Origin: JAJVID01 sp036565725
Lineage (GTDB): Bacteria; Acidobacteriota; Blastocatellia; RBC074
Length of the DNA: 5,370 nucleotides
Assembly (NCBI GenBank): GCA_036565725.1
Contig: DATCXQ010000492.1
Coordinates: 1-5,370 of the forward strand
Direction of reading: 5' to 3'
The notes beneath the pieces are model-generated. The model was not told the origin of the DNA. It worked only from the letters and a program-made list of their open reading frames with translations, and made no database searches. Shown here one piece after another: positions 1 to 5,063 of the stretch. Numbering within the stretch: position 1 is the first letter of the stretch; every line of letters starts with the position of its first letter. The translations under genes were made by a program, and so were the position numbers.

Positions 1-1
1 T

Positions 2-115
2 CAGCCTGCTCTGACGATTAGCCTCGCCTGCAACGAGGCAGGGCTGATCAGCGACATCTTCATCACGCTCAACCCGGACAAGCTGGCGCGCCTTGAGCCC
101 GTCAACATTCACTAG
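2..115 (+). CDS. ECF41/SigJ-type RNA polymerase sigma factor, C-terminal end (partial)
   Basis: An open frame enters from the left edge and ends at a TAG at 113-115, giving 37 residues. It contains LNPDKLARLE near the end, preceded by QPALTISLA and a hydrophobic strand (ISDIFIT). The NPDKL motif is a known hallmark of the SnoaL-like C-terminal extension of ECF41 sigma factors (SigJ type), where it helps control promoter binding by the sigma2/sigma4 domains. Both DNA-binding domains lie outside the window. ECF41 genes usually sit beside a carboxymuconolactone decarboxylase, oxidoreductase or epimerase gene; no such partner follows here. The assignment rests on the motif, its position close to the C-terminus and the fit to the family's usual ending. 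The fragment is short, so the subgroup is less certain than the sigma-factor call. Confidence 0.72.
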   Translation, partial: QPALTISLACNEAGLISDIFITLNPDKLARLEPVNIH

Positions 116-124
116 GTTGATAAT

Positions 125-170
125 CCATAGCTTTAAAGTTATGAGTCGATCCATAACTTATAGGCTATGG
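125..170. repeat. 46-bp imperfect palindrome just after the sigma factor gene
   Basis: The 19-nt arms 125-143 and 152-170 are complementary at 16 of 19 positions, with CCATAGC/GCTATGG at the outer ends and AGTTATG/CATAACT at the inner ends, around an 8-nt loop (AGTCGATC). It begins 10 bp after the sigma factor stop, so it could end or stabilise that transcript. There is no T-run after it, so it is not a textbook intrinsic terminator. It could also be a small REP-like element. Confidence 0.5.
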
Positions 171-172
171 TT

Positions 173-254
173 GGAGAGCGTTAGATTCCGGGGGGTGCAA
201 GCGGCGATAAATGCTGAGCGCCATTGCCTAACCCCCCGGAACCTAACGCTCCCC
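173..254. repeat. 82-bp long hairpin, REP- or MITE-like
   Basis: Arms 173-196 and 231-254 match at 22 of 24 positions and include a G6/C6 block and GCGTTAG/CTAACGC. The pairing continues inward after small bulges as GCAA (197-200) with TTGC (224-227) and GGCG (203-206) with CGCC (219-222), leaving a loop of about 12 nt. Nearly the whole segment folds into one stem. No ORF, T-tail or flanking target duplication is visible. It may be a palindromic interspersed element or a very stable 3'-end structure. It lies only 2 bp from the preceding palindrome, so the two may belong together. Confidence 0.55.
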
Positions 255-401
255 ATGTCGATGGACTCAATAAGAGATGGCCGCCCCACGGGAACGTTAA
301 TTCGTAGCGAGAGAGCCTGCCAATTCTCGTGTCAGATCGGCGGCGGGAATTTCTTTACATCCGCTCGCATTTTGGCCTGATCAGAGAGGCGAGAAATCAC
401 C

Positions 402-531
402 TGTCCTTCGCCAAAACCTCATCCCGACGCCAAATGCTTCACATTGGTCTCATATAACTCCAGTTAACATGTTATATCTGGTTTTCTCAAGCTATTGAAA
501 CTAAAGGCGGATGAGGTTTTGGCGAAGGACA
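402..531. mobile_element. MITE-like element, 130 bp, with perfect 23-bp terminal inverted repeats
   Basis: The left end (402-424) starts TGTCCTTCGCC and continues to CCTCATCC. Its exact reverse complement occupies 509-531, so all 23 positions match. The 84 bp between them is AT-richer than its surroundings and carries a smaller inverted repeat, ATATAAC (452-458) with GTTATAT (471-477). No transposase can be encoded, so if mobile it would be non-autonomous. AAATCA occurs on both sides (394-399 and 532-537). The right copy abuts the inverted repeat and the left is 2 bp away, so it is a possible but imperfect target-site duplication. The ends do not match those of the IS6 element at 4198-5043, so a different transposase would be needed. 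Confidence 0.6.
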
Positions 532-540
532 AAATCAGAA

Positions 541-617
541 TGCTGCAAAAATAAATAGCGCTAATAGGCGCGCTTGGCGCGGAGTCGGTGAGATAGCAGG
601 TTGTCGCACTGCTACAA
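541..617. other. Short gap with a small stem-loop
   Basis: No coding signal is seen. TAGCAG (594-599) can pair with CTGCTA (609-614) across a 9-nt loop, and GAT/GTAGC context extends it slightly. No promoter or T-run accompanies it. Confidence 0.25.
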
Positions 618-653
618 ACATGAAAGCCGGGTCAATCGCCTAGCTTTTCATGT
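618..653 (-). terminator. Hairpin at the end of the minus-strand small ORF, possible terminator
   Basis: Read on the minus strand, ACATGAAAAGC pairs with GCTTTCATGT with one bulged base, and the tail begins TTTGT. The left arm overlaps the TGA stop (648-650) of the small minus-strand ORF, a common placement for a terminator. The loop is long (15 nt) and the U-run is short, so termination would be weak. Confidence 0.35.
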
Positions 654-819
654 GAGCAGATCGGCGACGCGGGACAGAATCAGCCATATGCCCGCAGCCA
701 GAATCGCGCCGCCAAGCGCCGCATCGCACAGCCCTGTTTGGCGGAATTTGCACATTCACGCGACATCCTCGCCGAGCGCTATGACAACGAGGGTAACAGG
801 CCAAACGTGCGCCCGTCAC
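648..819 (-). pseudogene. Possible decayed zinc-ribbon plus membrane-helix small protein
   Basis: An intact 35-residue ORF runs from ATG at 755 down to TGA at 648. It starts MCKFRQTGLCDAAL and continues into a hydrophobic helix (LGGAILAAGIWLILSRVADLL) typical of a membrane segment. Upstream, other frames of the same strand contain CYPRCHSA (GTG start near 819) and then ALGEDVA running into a TGA just before the ATG. Joined across a one-base shift and that stop, they would resemble a Cys-pair ribbon (C..RC..., about 12 residues, then CKF...) followed by one transmembrane helix, a common layout for small bacterial proteins. The first Cys pair is spaced CxxxC, not the usual CxxC. The 35-aa ORF has GAGGA about 10 bp before its ATG and could be expressed alone. 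All of this is inferred from residue patterns, and chance is a real alternative. Confidence 0.25.
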
Positions 820-910
820 TTCGCCTCAGCAAAATTTGCAAAACCCCTACGGCTTCGCTTCCAGCGCCGCGCGCGCCAACTCCGCCGGCATCCAGTTAAG
901 CCAAACATAG

Positions 911-945
911 AAAAAGCCGGTCGGTGTTGCCTGCCAACCGGCTTT
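911..945 (-). terminator. Intrinsic terminator, best in the minus direction
   Basis: AAAGCCGGT (913-921) and ACCGGCTTT (937-945) are perfect 9-bp complements around a 15-nt loop. Read on the minus strand, the GC-rich stem is followed directly by a five-T tail (TTTTT from 915 to 911), the standard intrinsic-terminator arrangement. In the plus direction the tail is only CAATCTTT, so it would be weaker there. It lies about 115 nt downstream of the predicted minus-strand start site, so it would end a small RNA or attenuate a leader. Confidence 0.6.
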
Positions 946-1030
946 CAATCTTTAGGAGGTAATTTTTGGGGACCCTTTCGGCTCCCCGGTTCCGCAGCGT
1001 CCTCAGCCATAAGATATACCACTGCGAGTT
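911..1030 (-). ncRNA. Candidate small structured RNA or attenuated leader, family unknown
   Basis: A transcript from the promoter at 1037-1065 would start near 1030 and end at the T5 terminator, giving about 120 nt. Between them, minus-strand bases 987-968 fold into a hairpin: GGGGA pairs with TCCCC, then a G-G mismatch, two C-G pairs and a GAAA tetraloop. A GNRA loop appears only on this strand, which favours a minus-strand RNA. An outer 4-bp GAGG/CCTC pairing (1001-1004 with 956-959) could enclose it. I compared it by eye with common riboswitches (ydaO, SAM, glycine, TPP, cobalamin, fluoride) and with SRP RNA and saw no convincing match. It may be a free sRNA, or a leader whose terminator controls whatever lies downstream toward 650. 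Confidence 0.35.
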
Positions 1031-1031
1031 G

Positions 1032-1046
1032 AGCGGATTGTCCGCT
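1032..1046. promoter_or_regulatory. Dyad over the -10 box, possible operator
   Basis: AGCGGA (1032-1037) and TCCGCT (1041-1046) form a perfect 6-bp inverted repeat with a 3-bp centre. It covers the predicted minus-strand -10 hexamer and reaches the start-site region, where a repressor would block RNA polymerase. No regulator gene adjoins it. Confidence 0.3.
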
Positions 1047-1065
1047 GAACCAAAAGGAGTGTCAA
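1037..1065 (-). promoter_or_regulatory. Sigma70-type promoter on the minus strand
   Basis: On the minus strand a perfect -35 box TTGACA (1065-1060) is followed by exactly 17 bp and then GACAAT (1042-1037), which matches the -10 consensus TATAAT at four of six positions. The expected start is near 1030. It points toward the GAAA hairpin and the T5 terminator, which gives it a matching transcription unit. Confidence 0.5.
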
Positions 1066-1179
1066 GGTTTCGTCCCATCACAACCGGATCCATTTACTTC
1101 GCCGACACATTACATATTTCCGGCTATCACGTAGTATAGCGTGGCGAGCGCCGTGCGAACTGCGTGCGCCAGCTGACAA

Positions 1180-1251
1180 ATAACGTCATTGAGTTCCGCT
1201 CCATCCGGTCGTAATCTTTGTGGCCTGTTTCGCTAAATGATCTGACGTTAT
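1180..1251. repeat. 9-bp inverted repeat pair upstream of the hydrolase gene
   Basis: ATAACGTCA (1180-1188) and TGACGTTAT (1243-1251) are perfect inverted copies 54 bp apart. The right copy ends exactly where the GGAGG ribosome-binding site begins. They could be paired operator half-sites, or a long-range stem placing the ribosome-binding site next to a helix. A weak promoter candidate, TTACAT-16 bp-TAGTAT, lies upstream between about 1110 and 1137. Confidence 0.3.
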
Positions 1252-1260
1252 GGAGGAATG

Positions 1261-1956
1261 ATGAGTCTGTTTTTGTTGGTTCACGGCAGTGTTCAAAGCG
1301 CAGAGGGATGGAAACTCCTCATCCCAGAACTTGAGAAGCGCGGGCACATGACTCTGACCACGAATCTGCCCGCTACTGAACCGCAAGCCAGCGCAACCCG
1401 TTATGCGGACATCATTGTCCAATCGATCGACCAGACCGATTATGATCTCCGCGACATGGTAGTGGTAGCGCATTCGGCGAGCGGTATGTTTCTCCCGCTC
1501 GTAGCCGCGCAGCGCTCCATCGGCCATATGGTCTTTCTGGCCGCCCTCGTCCCGAAAATCGGCGCCAGCATTCTCGAACAGTTCCGCGCCGATCGGAGTA
1601 TGTTCAATCCCGAATGGGTCGGAAAGAATCCAGTGGAAGACGAGGATGTGGCCAGGCGGTTTCTTTTTCACGATTGCGCTCCGGCGATCATTGATTGGGC
1701 GTTGAAGACCAGGAGATTAATGCATGCCAAAGAGGCAATGTCCGAAGTATGCCCGTTAAAGACCTGGCCGAGCGTCAAGAGCTCTTACGTCGTTTGCGCA
1801 GAGGATAGAGTGCTCTCGCCCGCATGGTCGCGCCGGATAGCGAAAGAGCGCCTGGGAAGTGCGCCGATTGAAATTGATGCAGGACATTGCCCTTATGTTT
1901 CGCACCCATCCGAACTGGCGGACGCGCTCAGCCGCGCGCCTATTGTAAAGAGTTGA
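1261..1956 (+). CDS. Alpha/beta hydrolase, esterase/hydroxynitrile-lyase-like
   Basis: This is a cytoplasmic-looking hydrolase of 231 aa with no signal peptide, the usual size for small single-domain alpha/beta hydrolases. The N-terminus MSLFLLVHGS gives strand beta3 and the oxyanion-hole HG. The nucleophile elbow VVVAHSASG carries Ser72. The acid is probably Asp182 in CAEDRVLSP and the base His209 in DAGHCPYVSHP, so the triad looks complete. The elbow reads A-H-S-A-S, not the common G-x-S-x-G, as in some methylesterase, hydroxynitrile-lyase and EstC-like relatives. FLFHDC in the cap region also fits that group. The substrate cannot be read from sequence. Two ATGs adjoin (1258 and 1261); I chose 1261 because GGAGG (1252-1256) is only 1 nt from the first and 4 nt from the second. 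The gene stands alone, with wide gaps on both sides. Confidence 0.85.
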   Translation: MSLFLLVHGSVQSAEGWKLLIPELEKRGHMTLTTNLPATEPQASATRYADIIVQSIDQTDYDLRDMVVVAHSASGMFLPLVAAQRSIGHMVFLAALVPKIGASILEQFRADRSMFNPEWVGKNPVEDEDVARRFLFHDCAPAIIDWALKTRRLMHAKEAMSEVCPLKTWPSVKSSYVVCAEDRVLSPAWSRRIAKERLGSAPIEIDAGHCPYVSHPSELADALSRAPIVKS

Positions 1957-2436
1957 TAGAGATTCGAGGCGGAAAATGGCTGGGCCTACACGGCGCCGAT
2001 TGACGTCGCGCCGCAAACAGCAACGCCCGCCCTCTCTCCGACTCCGCGCCAATCGAAGCCTGCAGCGCTCGTTGATCCGTTACGGGATTTCACCGGGAAT
2101 CTGATCCTTCCCTGCTTCGAGTGTCCATCACGTTTTTGCGCAAGTGCGGCGTTGATCGACTTAAACCCCATCAAGAGAGACGTTAACCCCTTTAGAAAGA
2201 TTGCTACGCAAAAATCTGACGGATACCCCATACTGGTTAATAGGGCCGGACAGGCCCGAATACAGCGCCCGTGGAGATGAACGTTGGTTTGTCAATCGCG
2301 ACCTTTTGATAGGCTGAATGGGAAAAAAATTGTCGGCGAACGGGCAAGCGATCGCGTCGCGCACGTTCTGACAAAGATATCCCACACAAAACCTAAAGGA
2401 AGGACCGCGTCAGGCGGCGCCGAGAGGAGAGACTTT
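1957..2436. other. 480-bp gap between hydrolase and GWxTD genes
   Basis: No convincing gene is seen on either strand; the open frames are short, Arg/Ser-rich and lack ribosome-binding sites. CGGCGC (1991-1996) pairs with GCGCCG (2008-2013) around 11 nt, 35 bp after the hydrolase stop. It could weakly end that transcript but has no T-run. The GWxTD gene's promoter must lie in this stretch or further upstream, but I found no -35/-10 pair good enough to call. The frame of the GWxTD gene stays open back to about 2284 without coding character. Confidence 0.4.
2425..2429 (+). promoter_or_regulatory. Ribosome-binding site that fixes the GWxTD start
   Basis: AGGAG lies 7 nt before the ATG at 2437. 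This, with the signal peptide that begins exactly there, decides against the 51-codon upstream extension of the same frame. Confidence 0.75.
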
Positions 2437-4131
2437 ATGCTACACCGATTTTTCGAACGGACGCCGGCGCTCCGCATCGCGCTGTTTCTGATTTTCTCGC
2501 TATCGCTCTCTTCGTTCGCCCTGCCATCCTTCGGGGCCTTCGCCCAGGACGAGAAGCAGGACAAGAAGAACGCGGATAGGAAGAAAGAGAAGGCGAAGAA
2601 GAGCCAGGAGGAGAAGCTCAAGAGCGTTTACAAACGCTGGATAGACGAAGACGTCAGCTGGATCATCACCGATGAAGAGCGCAAGATCTTCAACTCGCTC
2701 AAGACCGACGAAGAGCGCGAGCAATTCATCGAAGGGTTCTGGTACCGCCGCGATCCCGACCCCGACACCGACGTCAACGAATACCGCGAAGAGTATTACC
2801 AGCGCATCGCCTACGCTAACGAGCATTACACCAGCGGCGTCCCCGGATGGAAGACCGACCGCGGGCGCATCTACATCATGTTCGGCAAGCCCGATGAGAT
2901 CAAATCGCACCCGTCGGGCGGCAGCTACGACCGCCCCGCATGGGAAGGCGGCGGCGCGACTTCGACCTATCCCTTCGAAATCTGGTGGTATCGTTACATC
3001 GAGGGGGTCGGTTCGGACGTCGAGATTGAATTCGTCGACCCGACCGGTTCAGGCGAATACCACATCGCGCGCAGTCCCGATGAAAAGGACGCGCTGCTTT
3101 ACACCCCGAACGCGGGCCTGACGCTGTCCGAACAGCTCGGCTTGACGACGAAGGCCGACCCTATCGCATTCGGCGGATTCGGCGGAGGCGGCCGGGGCAA
3201 TCAACTCCTCAGTCAGCGCGCCAAAGACAACCCGTTCGAAAAAATCGACCTGATCACCAAATTGTCGCGTCCCCCGAAAGTCAAATTCAACGACCTAAAG
3301 GGGATCGCCGAATCCGACCTGCCGAAGCCCAGCTTCGACGTGCTCAGCGCGGCGTTGAACATCAACCTGCTGCGCGTGACCGAAAACGCCGTGCTGACTT
3401 CCTTCACCGTCGAGATGGAGAATCAGGACCTGGTTTACAAAGAGGTCGGCGGGTTGCCGCAGGCGGCGATCAACATCTACGCCAAAATCACCAACGTTTC
3501 CGGGCGCCGCGCCCGGATGTTCGAGGACATTGTGACTTCGAGCTTCACGCCAGAAGCGCTCGCAATAGGCCAGCAGCAGAAGTCGGCCTACAACAACATC
3601 ATCGTGTTGCCGCCGGGCAATTACAAGATCGACGTGGTCGTGCGCGACGTGAACAGCGGAAAGACCGGCGTCCTCAGGAAGGGCTTCACGGTCCCGAAAT
3701 ACGAAGAAGGCAAGCTTTCGACCTCGACGCTGATCCTGGCATCGAAGATCGAGCCGCTCAACGGGCGTCTGCCCAGCCGCCAGTTCGTGCTCGGCTCGTT
3801 CAAAGTGATCCCGAACGCGACCGTCGAATTCAAACAGGATCAGACCCTCGGCGTTTACATGCAGATCTACAACGTCGGCATAGACCAGGCGACGCTGCGG
3901 CCGAGCGCGGACATCGAATACGTGATCTCGCAAAAAAGCAAAGTAGTCATGCGGATCAAAGAGGACGGCAAGAACGGATTCAGTTCGATCAACAGCCAGC
4001 AGATGACGTTGGCGCGTCTGGTCCCGCTCAAGGACTTCAAGCCAGGCTTCTACGACATTCAAGTGATGATCAAAGACAATGTCCTTAACCAGACGATCAC
4101 GACCGACAAAGAGGTCTTCCAGGTGAAATGA
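2437..4131 (+). CDS. Secreted GWxTD domain-containing protein
   Basis: A 564-aa exported protein whose biochemical role is unknown. Residues 1-36 form a Sec signal peptide: basic start (MLHRFFERTPALR), a hydrophobic core and a likely cleavage after A-F-A36. A very charged Lys/Glu/Asp stretch (about 38-62) follows, probably a flexible linker. The GWxTD domain spans about 65-225, with its signature GWKTD at 137-141, directly followed by RGRIYIMFGKPDEI, and FWYRRDPDPDTD before it. The aromatic run FEIWWYRY (180-187) and VEIEFVDPTGSGEY also fit the family. A Gly-rich linker (246-254) leads to a C-terminal part of about 300 residues that looks beta-rich and lacks a motif I recognise. The upstream extension to 2284 is rejected because the ATG at 2437 has AGGAG 7 nt before it and begins the signal peptide. 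There is no lipobox Cys, so it is probably soluble in the periplasm. It is monocistronic here. Confidence 0.9.
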   Translation: MLHRFFERTPALRIALFLIFSLSLSSFALPSFGAFAQDEKQDKKNADRKKEKAKKSQEEKLKSVYKRWIDEDVSWIITDEERKIFNSLKTDEEREQFIEGFWYRRDPDPDTDVNEYREEYYQRIAYANEHYTSGVPGWKTDRGRIYIMFGKPDEIKSHPSGGSYDRPAWEGGGATSTYPFEIWWYRYIEGVGSDVEIEFVDPTGSGEYHIARSPDEKDALLYTPNAGLTLSEQLGLTTKADPIAFGGFGGGGRGNQLLSQRAKDNPFEKIDLITKLSRPPKVKFNDLKGIAESDLPKPSFDVLSAALNINLLRVTENAVLTSFTVEMENQDLVYKEVGGLPQAAINIYAKITNVSGRRARMFEDIVTSSFTPEALAIGQQQKSAYNNIIVLPPGNYKIDVVVRDVNSGKTGVLRKGFTVPKYEEGKLSTSTLILASKIEPLNGRLPSRQFVLGSFKVIPNATVEFKQDQTLGVYMQIYNVGIDQATLRPSADIEYVISQKSKVVMRIKEDGKNGFSSINSQQMTLARLVPLKDFKPGFYDIQVMIKDNVLNQTITTDKEVFQVK

Positions 4132-4139
4132 AACTGACG

Positions 4140-4169
4140 GAGAGACGGAGGGACTGAGAGACGGAGGGA
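4140..4169. repeat. Purine-rich tandem repeat, two 14-bp copies
   Basis: GAGAGACGGAGGGA occurs at 4140-4153 and again at 4156-4169, with CT between, a 16-bp period. CTGA precedes each copy's neighbourhood (4134 and 4154). It begins 8 bp after the GWxTD stop and looks like a slippage-prone spacer, with no sign of coding. Confidence 0.6.
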
Positions 4170-4197
4170 ATCTATGTTCAAATGTAATAGTCAGGAC

Positions 4198-4214
4198 GGT
4201 TGTGTTGCAAAAAA
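4198..4214 (+). repeat. IS6-family left inverted repeat
   Basis: GGTTGTGTTGCAAAAAA is matched perfectly by the right end at 5027-5043. The core TGTTGCAAA is the pattern found at the ends of IS26 and other IS6 members. Confidence 0.88.
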
Positions 4215-4277
4215 CGGACGTCTCGTATCAGTGATGGTAGACTGTCCCGATCCTGAATCTTCCTCGGAGGTCTGCCT

Positions 4278-4988
4278 GTGGCCGAAACCGATCTCTTCAA
4301 GTGGCGTCACTATGAGTCCGAGATCATCCTTCTCTGCGTGCGCTGGTATCTGCGCTACGCCCTCAGTTATCGCGACCTCGAAGAAATGATGCGGGAGCGC
4401 GGCCTATCAGTCGATCATACGACGATTTACCGGTGGGTCCAGGCGTATGCTCCGGAGTTAGAGAAAAGAATTCGTCCTCACTTGAGACCGACCAACGACT
4501 CTTACCGCGTTGATGAGACCTACATCAAAATCAAAGGCGCCTGGAAGTATCTCTACCGCGCGGTTGATTCCACAGGCCAAACGATTGACTTTATGCTCAG
4601 CGCGAAAAGAGACGCGAGGGCAGCCAAACGATTCTTCCGCAAGATGCTGAAGGCATCCAAACATCAATCCCCACGGGTCATCAACGTCGATCAGAACAAA
4701 GCCTACCCGCCCGCGGTCGAGGAATTGAAGGAGGAGGGAATCCTGTCCATCGCCGCTCAGTTACGCCGCTGCGAATACCTCAATAATATAGTCGAGCAGG
4801 ATCACCGATTCATAAAGCGCCGGGTCAATCCCGGACTCAGCTTCTTCAGTTTCAACACGGCGCGGCGGACTATCGGCGGTTATGAGGTCATGAACATGAT
4901 CCGGAAGGGACAGGTTGAAGGGATCGGGAAAGGCGACATTCGCGGACAAGTTAGATTCGTGGCCGATCTCTTCAATGTTGCCGCCTGA
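4278..4988 (+). CDS. IS6-family DDE transposase
   Basis: A 236-aa transposase that catalyses strand transfer of the surrounding IS. A helix-turn-helix region at about 28-57 (LSYRDLEEMMRERGLS, then TTIYRWV) would bind the inverted repeats. The catalytic core shows Asp79 in YRVDETYIKIKG, Asp138 in VINVDQNKAYP and Glu173 in NNIVEQDHRFIKRR. The last two are separated by 34 residues, the DD(34)E spacing of the IS6 family, and basic residues follow the Glu as expected. Length and motifs look complete with no frameshift, so it is probably active. The start is a GTG at 4278, supported by CGGAGG 7 nt upstream (4265-4270) and by the usual position of the family's N-terminus. CTGAAC/GTTCAG (4985-4990 and 5000-5005) forms a small hairpin at its stop. 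Confidence 0.93.
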   Translation: MAETDLFKWRHYESEIILLCVRWYLRYALSYRDLEEMMRERGLSVDHTTIYRWVQAYAPELEKRIRPHLRPTNDSYRVDETYIKIKGAWKYLYRAVDSTGQTIDFMLSAKRDARAAKRFFRKMLKASKHQSPRVINVDQNKAYPPAVEELKEEGILSIAAQLRRCEYLNNIVEQDHRFIKRRVNPGLSFFSFNTARRTIGGYEVMNMIRKGQVEGIGKGDIRGQVRFVADLFNVAA

Positions 4989-5026
4989 ACTGAAGTGATG
5001 TTCAGTATATTTGTGTCCCAGCATAT

Positions 5027-5043
5027 TTTTTTGCAACACAACC
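5027..5043 (-). repeat. IS6-family right inverted repeat
   Basis: This is the exact reverse complement of 4198-4214. One extra T at 5026 lengthens the T-run beyond the matched repeat. Confidence 0.88.
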
Positions 5044-5063
5044 CTCGAGGTTGTTCCGATCTC

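Larger units (their letters stand above)
4198..5043 (+). mobile_element. Complete IS6-family insertion sequence, 846 bp
   Basis: The element is bounded by perfect 17-bp inverted repeats and holds a single transposase gene filling most of its length. Its size is normal for IS6 members (about 0.8-0.9 kb). IS6 elements transpose replicatively through cointegrates and normally create 8-bp target duplications. The flanks here, GTCAGGAC on the left and CTCGAGGT on the right, do not match. That points to recombination between copies, or an adjacent deletion or inversion, after insertion. The element lies between two convergent genes and breaks neither of those visible. Confidence 0.88.

Noticed and set aside
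180..247. Integron attC-like motifs (GTTAGAT, GCCTAAC, ACCTAAC)
   Set aside because: The GTTRRRY and RYYYAAC elements are in the reverse order to a real attC site, and no integrase or cassette array is present.
472..500. Outward minus-strand promoter inside the MITE-like element (TTCAAT-17 bp-TATAAC)
   Set aside because: The -10 is good, but the -35 matches consensus at only three of six positions and there is no gene downstream to support it.
860..960. Minus-strand peptide reading YVWLNWMPAELARAALEAKP before a TAG
   Set aside because: It looks protein-like, but the frame is closed by a TAA just upstream, lacks a ribosome-binding site and overlaps the terminator stem.
601..1032. 143-aa open frame on the plus strand
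   Set aside because: It is rich in Arg, Ser, Ala and His, has no ribosome-binding site or recognisable motif, and runs through the terminator hairpin and the predicted minus-strand RNA.
2348..2355. GCGATCGC, the cyanobacterial HIP1 octamer
   Set aside because: A single occurrence in GC-rich DNA, with no other cyanobacterial sign.
2284..2436. 51-codon N-terminal extension of the GWxTD frame
   Set aside because: It would bury the signal peptide; the ATG at 2437 has its own AGGAG and begins the signal sequence.
3295..4062. 255-aa open frame antisense to the GWxTD gene
   Set aside because: It is a shadow of a GC-rich coding strand: His/Asp/Arg/Val-rich, no start signals, and the sense frame is a clear family member.
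4174..4389. 71-aa open frame crossing the left IS end
   Set aside because: It spans the inverted repeat and overlaps the transposase in another frame, with no supporting motif.
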